Below are positions 60,918 to 64,000 of a DNA stretch of 64,000 nucleotides, piece by piece; position 1 is the stretch's first letter; every line of letters begins with the position of its first letter. Below the pieces are notes generated by a model, which did no database searches, had not been told where the DNA came from, and saw only the letters and a list, made by a program, of their open reading frames with translations. The DNA lies in NCBI RefSeq assembly GCF_900162695.1, contig NZ_FUIH01000007.1:2542001-2606000 (forward strand). The letters run 5' to 3'. The translations under genes were made by a program, and so were the position numbers. Source of the stretch: Virgibacillus siamensis. GTDB lineage: Bacteria; Bacillota; Bacilli; Bacillales; Amphibacillaceae.

Positions 60918-62420
60918 TTATTGACGGAATTCCAATAAATCCTCATTCAACTTTCTCGTATATTGATAAACCTGCTGATATACCCCGAATAACTTTGCAT
61001 ACTCCATCACTGTAACTGGATTAGGCGTGTAAGTTTTCTCCACTTTCAAAAACTGATCAGCGCATGCGCCAAGTGTAGCATACCATCCACATCCATATGC
61101 CGCCAGCATTGCAGCACCCATTCCCGGACCTTGCTCACTGGATAGTTTTACAATCGTGGCATTGAATATATCTGCCTGCATTTGTAGCCAGACATCGTTC
61201 TTTGCGCCACCTCCGATTGATACAATGGTGTCTATTTTTTTGCCGTTATTACGAAAAATATGAAGCGATTCGTTTAGCGAAAAAGTGATTCCCTCCATAA
61301 TTGCCCGTACAATCTCTTTCCTTGTATGGGAACTATCCAGACCGATAAAACTTGCCCTGATAGATGCATCCGCATGTGGTGTTCTTTCCCCATTTAAATA
61401 TGGTGTGAACAGCAATCCATTTGATCCAGCCGGTACTGAATCAACCTCTGATACCATCTCTTCAAATGATTCGCCAGCTGCAAATAATTCTTTGAACCAG
61501 CTCAGACTAAACCCGGCTGAAAGGGTAACACCCATTGTATAATAAGCATCTGGCGCACCATGATTGAAATAATGCACTTTACCCTCGAAATCTTTATCGT
61601 TACTATCCTCATAAGATAGAATGACTCCTGAAGTACCGATACTGCATAATGTTTTTCCATCGGCAAGAATCCCGGATCCAATTGCTCCACAGGCATTATC
61701 AGCACCTCCGGCAAACACCTTTGTTGATTGGGACAAACCGGTTTGTTCGGCAACTGCTTTGCATATATTACCGACCTCAGCATGTGAATCAACCAGCGGC
61801 GGACAGATGGCAGGATCAATATCTAGTATATTACAAAGCTTTTCACTCCAATTGTTGCTTTCAATATCCAGCAATAATGTTCCGGCAGCATCGGAATAAT
61901 CCATATGCAACTGCCCACTCAGTCTGTAACGCAAGTAATCCTTCGGCAATAAAAATTTACCTGCACTTCCAAATAAATCAGGTTCATTCTGCTTCACCCA
62001 TAACAACTTAGGTAGTGTAAATCCTTCCAATGCTGGATTTTTAGTTATTTGGAGGAGGCGGGATTCACCGACTTCATCATAAATGTACCGGCATTGCGGC
62101 GTTGTACGGGTATCATTCCATAGGATTGCATTCCTGAGTACCTTATTATTTTCATCAAGCAGAACCAGTCCATGCATTTGTCCTGCAAAGCTAATACCTT
62201 CAATCGCAGTTGGGGACCCCTCAAACCTTTTCAATAGTTCTGCAAGTCCTGCAACCGTCTGTTTTACCCACTGCTCCGGCTCTTGCTCACTGTAACCGGA
62301 TTTTTTCTGGATAAGTGGATAATCCTTCGTTACTTCATCCTCTAAAACGCCATGTTGATTTACAAGTAACAGTTTAACCGAACTGGTTCCTAAATCTACA
62401 CCAATAACATATCTCATCAT
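60918..62420 (-). CDS. xylB: Xylulokinase
   Basis: A 500-residue FGGY-family kinase that phosphorylates D-xylulose to xylulose 5-phosphate for the pentose phosphate pathway. It has the ATP-site DLGTSSVKLLLVN at the N-terminus, ISFAGQMHGLVLLD, the catalytic Asp in GGADNACGAIG and the C-terminal VSIGGGAKNDVWLQMQADIFN. It lies one base after the xylA stop codon. GGAGAG precedes the two adjacent ATG codons; either may be used. Confidence 0.96.
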   Translation of the reverse strand: MMRYVIGVDLGTSSVKLLLVNQHGVLEDEVTKDYPLIQKKSGYSEQEPEQWVKQTVAGLAELLKRFEGSPTAIEGISFAGQMHGLVLLDENNKVLRNAILWNDTRTTPQCRYIYDEVGESRLLQITKNPALEGFTLPKLLWVKQNEPDLFGSAGKFLLPKDYLRYRLSGQLHMDYSDAAGTLLLDIESNNWSEKLCNILDIDPAICPPLVDSHAEVGNICKAVAEQTGLSQSTKVFAGGADNACGAIGSGILADGKTLCSIGTSGVILSYEDSNDKDFEGKVHYFNHGAPDAYYTMGVTLSAGFSLSWFKELFAAGESFEEMVSEVDSVPAGSNGLLFTPYLNGERTPHADASIRASFIGLDSSHTRKEIVRAIMEGITFSLNESLHIFRNNGKKIDTIVSIGGGAKNDVWLQMQADIFNATIVKLSSEQGPGMGAAMLAAYGCGWYATLGACADQFLKVEKTYTPNPVTVMEYAKLFGVYQQVYQYTRKLNEDLLEFRQ

Positions 62421-62421
62421 A

Positions 62422-63747
62422 CTACTCTCCAGCGTAAGCTTTAAGCAGATACTGATTTAGTATTGCTTTAATATTTTCAAGACGACCTGACTTATTTGTT
62501 ATCTCGGTCAGACCTAGCGCATGTTCTTCGAGCTTATGAAAATCAGTTTTACCTTGTACAATATCAAGCCCTATTCCCTCAGTGTAACTGCTGTAGCGAT
62601 CTTCCAGGACATTTTTCAGGACATTGTCATCAATCAATTTTTGTGCGACTTTTAAACCGATAGCAAAACTATCCATTCCTGCAATATGTGCGTGGAATAA
62701 ATCTTCCGGTTTAAAAGATCCACGTCGTACCTTTGCATCAAAGTTTAATCCGCCTCGTCCCAATCCGCCATTTTTAATAATTTCATACATTGCTAAAGTT
62801 GCAGAATAAAGATCTGTTGGGAATTCATCCGTATCCCACCCCAGAAGCGGATGTCCCTGATTTGCATCGACTGATCCAAGCATATTGTGTATCCGTGCAT
62901 AATGCAACTCATGTTCAAACGAATGTCCGGCAAGTGTTGCATGGTTTGCCTCGATGTTAAATTTAAAATGGTCCTGCAAGTCATAATTCTGCAAGAACGC
63001 ATATCCGCTTGCCACGTCAAAATCATATTGGTGTGTTGTTGGTTCTTTCGGTTTAGGTTCAATCAGGAATTGTCCATCAAAGCCAATTTCCTTTGCATAA
63101 TCAACTGCCATATGGAAGAAACGGCCAAGATTATCAAGCTCAAGTTTCATATCAGTATTCAAGAGTGTTTCATATCCTTCCCGGCCACCCCAAAATACAT
63201 AGTTTTCAGCTCCGAGTTCTTTCCCAATTTCAAGCCCTTTTTTAATCTTAGCAGCAGCATATGCAAAAACATCTGCATTACTGGAGGATGCTGCCCCATG
63301 AATGAATCGTGGATGTGTAAAATTGTTGGCAGTATTCCATAAAAGCTTCGTCTCGCTGTCTTTCATGTAATCCTTCATTAGCCCAACAATCGTATCCAGA
63401 TTTTTGTTCGTTTCCCTTAAGTTACTTCCCTCCGGAGCAATATCTACATCGTGAAAGCAAAAATAAGGAACATTTAGTTTCTCGAAAAATTCAAAGGCAG
63501 CTTCAAGACGGGCTTTTGCCAGGTCCATACCTTTCAAACGATTCCAGGAACGTTCCATCGTTCCGGCACCAAAAGGATCTGATCCGTCTCCGGTAAAAGT
63601 ATGCCAATATGCAACTGCAAATCGGAGATGTTCCTCAGCTGTTTTGTCACCAATTTTCTCTTCCGGATTGTAAAATTTGAATGCAAACGGATTTGTTGAT
63701 TGCAAACCCTCGTATTTGATGCTGCCAATTTCTTGAAAATACGCCAT
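62422..63747 (-). CDS. xylA: Xylose isomerase
   Basis: A 441-residue type II xylose isomerase that converts D-xylose to D-xylulose. The catalytic histidine motif is YFCFHDVDIAPEG (H99, D102), followed by FWGGREGYETL and FLIEPKPKEPTTHQYD (metal ligand Glu). Length fits the group with the extended N-terminus. AGGAGG lies seven bases before the ATG. It starts the operon with xylB; a promoter and an operator-like palindrome lie 90-140 bases upstream. It completes use of xylose released by enzymes like the GH43 at the left end. Confidence 0.97.
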   Translation of the reverse strand: MAYFQEIGSIKYEGLQSTNPFAFKFYNPEEKIGDKTAEEHLRFAVAYWHTFTGDGSDPFGAGTMERSWNRLKGMDLAKARLEAAFEFFEKLNVPYFCFHDVDIAPEGSNLRETNKNLDTIVGLMKDYMKDSETKLLWNTANNFTHPRFIHGAASSSNADVFAYAAAKIKKGLEIGKELGAENYVFWGGREGYETLLNTDMKLELDNLGRFFHMAVDYAKEIGFDGQFLIEPKPKEPTTHQYDFDVASGYAFLQNYDLQDHFKFNIEANHATLAGHSFEHELHYARIHNMLGSVDANQGHPLLGWDTDEFPTDLYSATLAMYEIIKNGGLGRGGLNFDAKVRRGSFKPEDLFHAHIAGMDSFAIGLKVAQKLIDDNVLKNVLEDRYSSYTEGIGLDIVQGKTDFHKLEEHALGLTEITNKSGRLENIKAILNQYLLKAYAGE

Positions 63748-63838
63748 TCCCGTAACCTCCTGTTAATGTATATCTATCTTAAAAAATCTTCGCTTTTATA
63801 TGCATGCAGGTTTACAAAGTGTAACTGCTTACATAAAA

Positions 63839-63867
63839 ATTATAACAAGGTCATTATAGTTTGTCTA
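63839..63867 (-). promoter_or_regulatory. Sigma-A promoter of xylA
   Basis: TAGACA and TATAAT on the minus strand with 17 bases between, about 92 bases before the xylA ATG. The -35 lies inside the operator-like palindrome. Confidence 0.75.
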
Positions 63868-63887
63868 GCGGATGAACAAAGTTTATA
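63854..63887. promoter_or_regulatory. XylR-type operator candidate
   Basis: TTATAGTTTGTCTAGCGGAT followed by GAACAAAGTTTATAA has AGTTTGT and ACAAAGT arms. The Bacillus xyl operator has AGTTTGT and ACAAACT arms with a seven-base centre; here the centre is eleven bases and one arm has a mismatch. It overlaps the -35 box. Confidence 0.5.
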
Positions 63888-64000
63888 ATAGAAATGATAT
63901 ACTTATAATAGCAGTAGCCGAATCTGCTTTTTTTCACTGATATGGTTGGTTATAATAAACTAAAGAGGAACTGGTTATATAGAGATATTACTACATATCT

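Larger units (their letters stand above)
63748..64000. other. Region upstream of xylA
   Basis: AT-rich 253 bases at the right edge, holding the xylA promoter and operator. The last 100 bases contain AAAGAGGAACTGG and TATAAT-like stretches, possibly the start region of a divergent gene, but nothing certain can be said. Confidence 0.4.

Noticed and set aside
1..64000. CRISPR array, tRNA or rRNA genes, prophage genes, intact transposase
   Set aside because: No regularly spaced repeats, cloverleaf sequences, phage structural proteins or transposase motifs were seen on either strand.

Overview
The window looks like chromosome from a low-GC Gram-positive of the family Bacillaceae, probably one of the halophilic or alkaliphilic genera (Virgibacillus, Lentibacillus, Oceanobacillus type). 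The evidence is strong AGGAGG-type ribosome binding sites, frequent TTG and GTG starts, CcpA-type cre boxes, camelysin/TasA and M6 peptidase homologues, and a dispersed repeat I remember from those genera. The genus call is from memory and is not secure. No rRNA, tRNA, CRISPR array, prophage or intact insertion sequence was seen. Almost every gene is on the minus strand; only about 20.65-31.29 kb (plus one small gene there) reads on the plus strand.

The window is a chain of catabolic and uptake modules. (1) 0-9 kb: a plant-polysaccharide locus read leftwards (family 1 sugar-binding lipoprotein, two permeases, a GH2 enzyme, a YesL-like membrane protein and a secreted GH43-CBM6 enzyme cut by the left edge), with a cre box upstream and an unusual long ArsR-type regulator beside it. 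(2) 9-20.4 kb: an amide/peptide module (YjiH-like protein, formamidase/acetamidase, APC permease, atypical Nramp homologue, complete peptide ABC transporter) with a divergent Lrp regulator. (3) 21-23 kb: a small membrane protein and a NupC nucleoside transporter. (4) 24-31.3 kb: a plus-strand secreted-peptidase cluster (M6 metallopeptidase and two S15 Xaa-Pro peptidases that share one C-terminal domain, then a camelysin/TasA-like protein). (5) 31.4-42.3 kb: ROK regulator, second peptide-type ABC transporter, M81 (MlrC) protein and GH29 fucosidase in one run.

(6) 42.6-51.4 kb: an ABC sugar transporter with an L-fucose-isomerase-like enzyme, a phosphofructokinase homologue with a mixed active-site signature, a GntR/UTRA regulator, a Gfo/Idh/MocA oxidoreductase and a threonine-synthase-like PLP enzyme. 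No known pathway I can name fits this set. (7) 51.8-56.3 kb: YtcJ-like amidohydrolase, sodium:solute symporter and MHS-type MFS carrier, with a cre box upstream. (8) 56.7-60.6 kb: sulfoacetaldehyde acetyltransferase (Xsc), iron-type alcohol dehydrogenase and GntR regulator, a likely C2-sulfonate (isethionate-type) module. (9) 60.9-63.75 kb: xylB and xylA with an operator-like palindrome, linking back to the xylan/arabinan locus at the left.

Two repeat families are scattered between the modules. One is a 126-320 bp element with inverted ends (three copies, one a deletion derivative). The other is a short GGGGACGGTTCT/GCTTCC motif, several copies of which abut stop codons.
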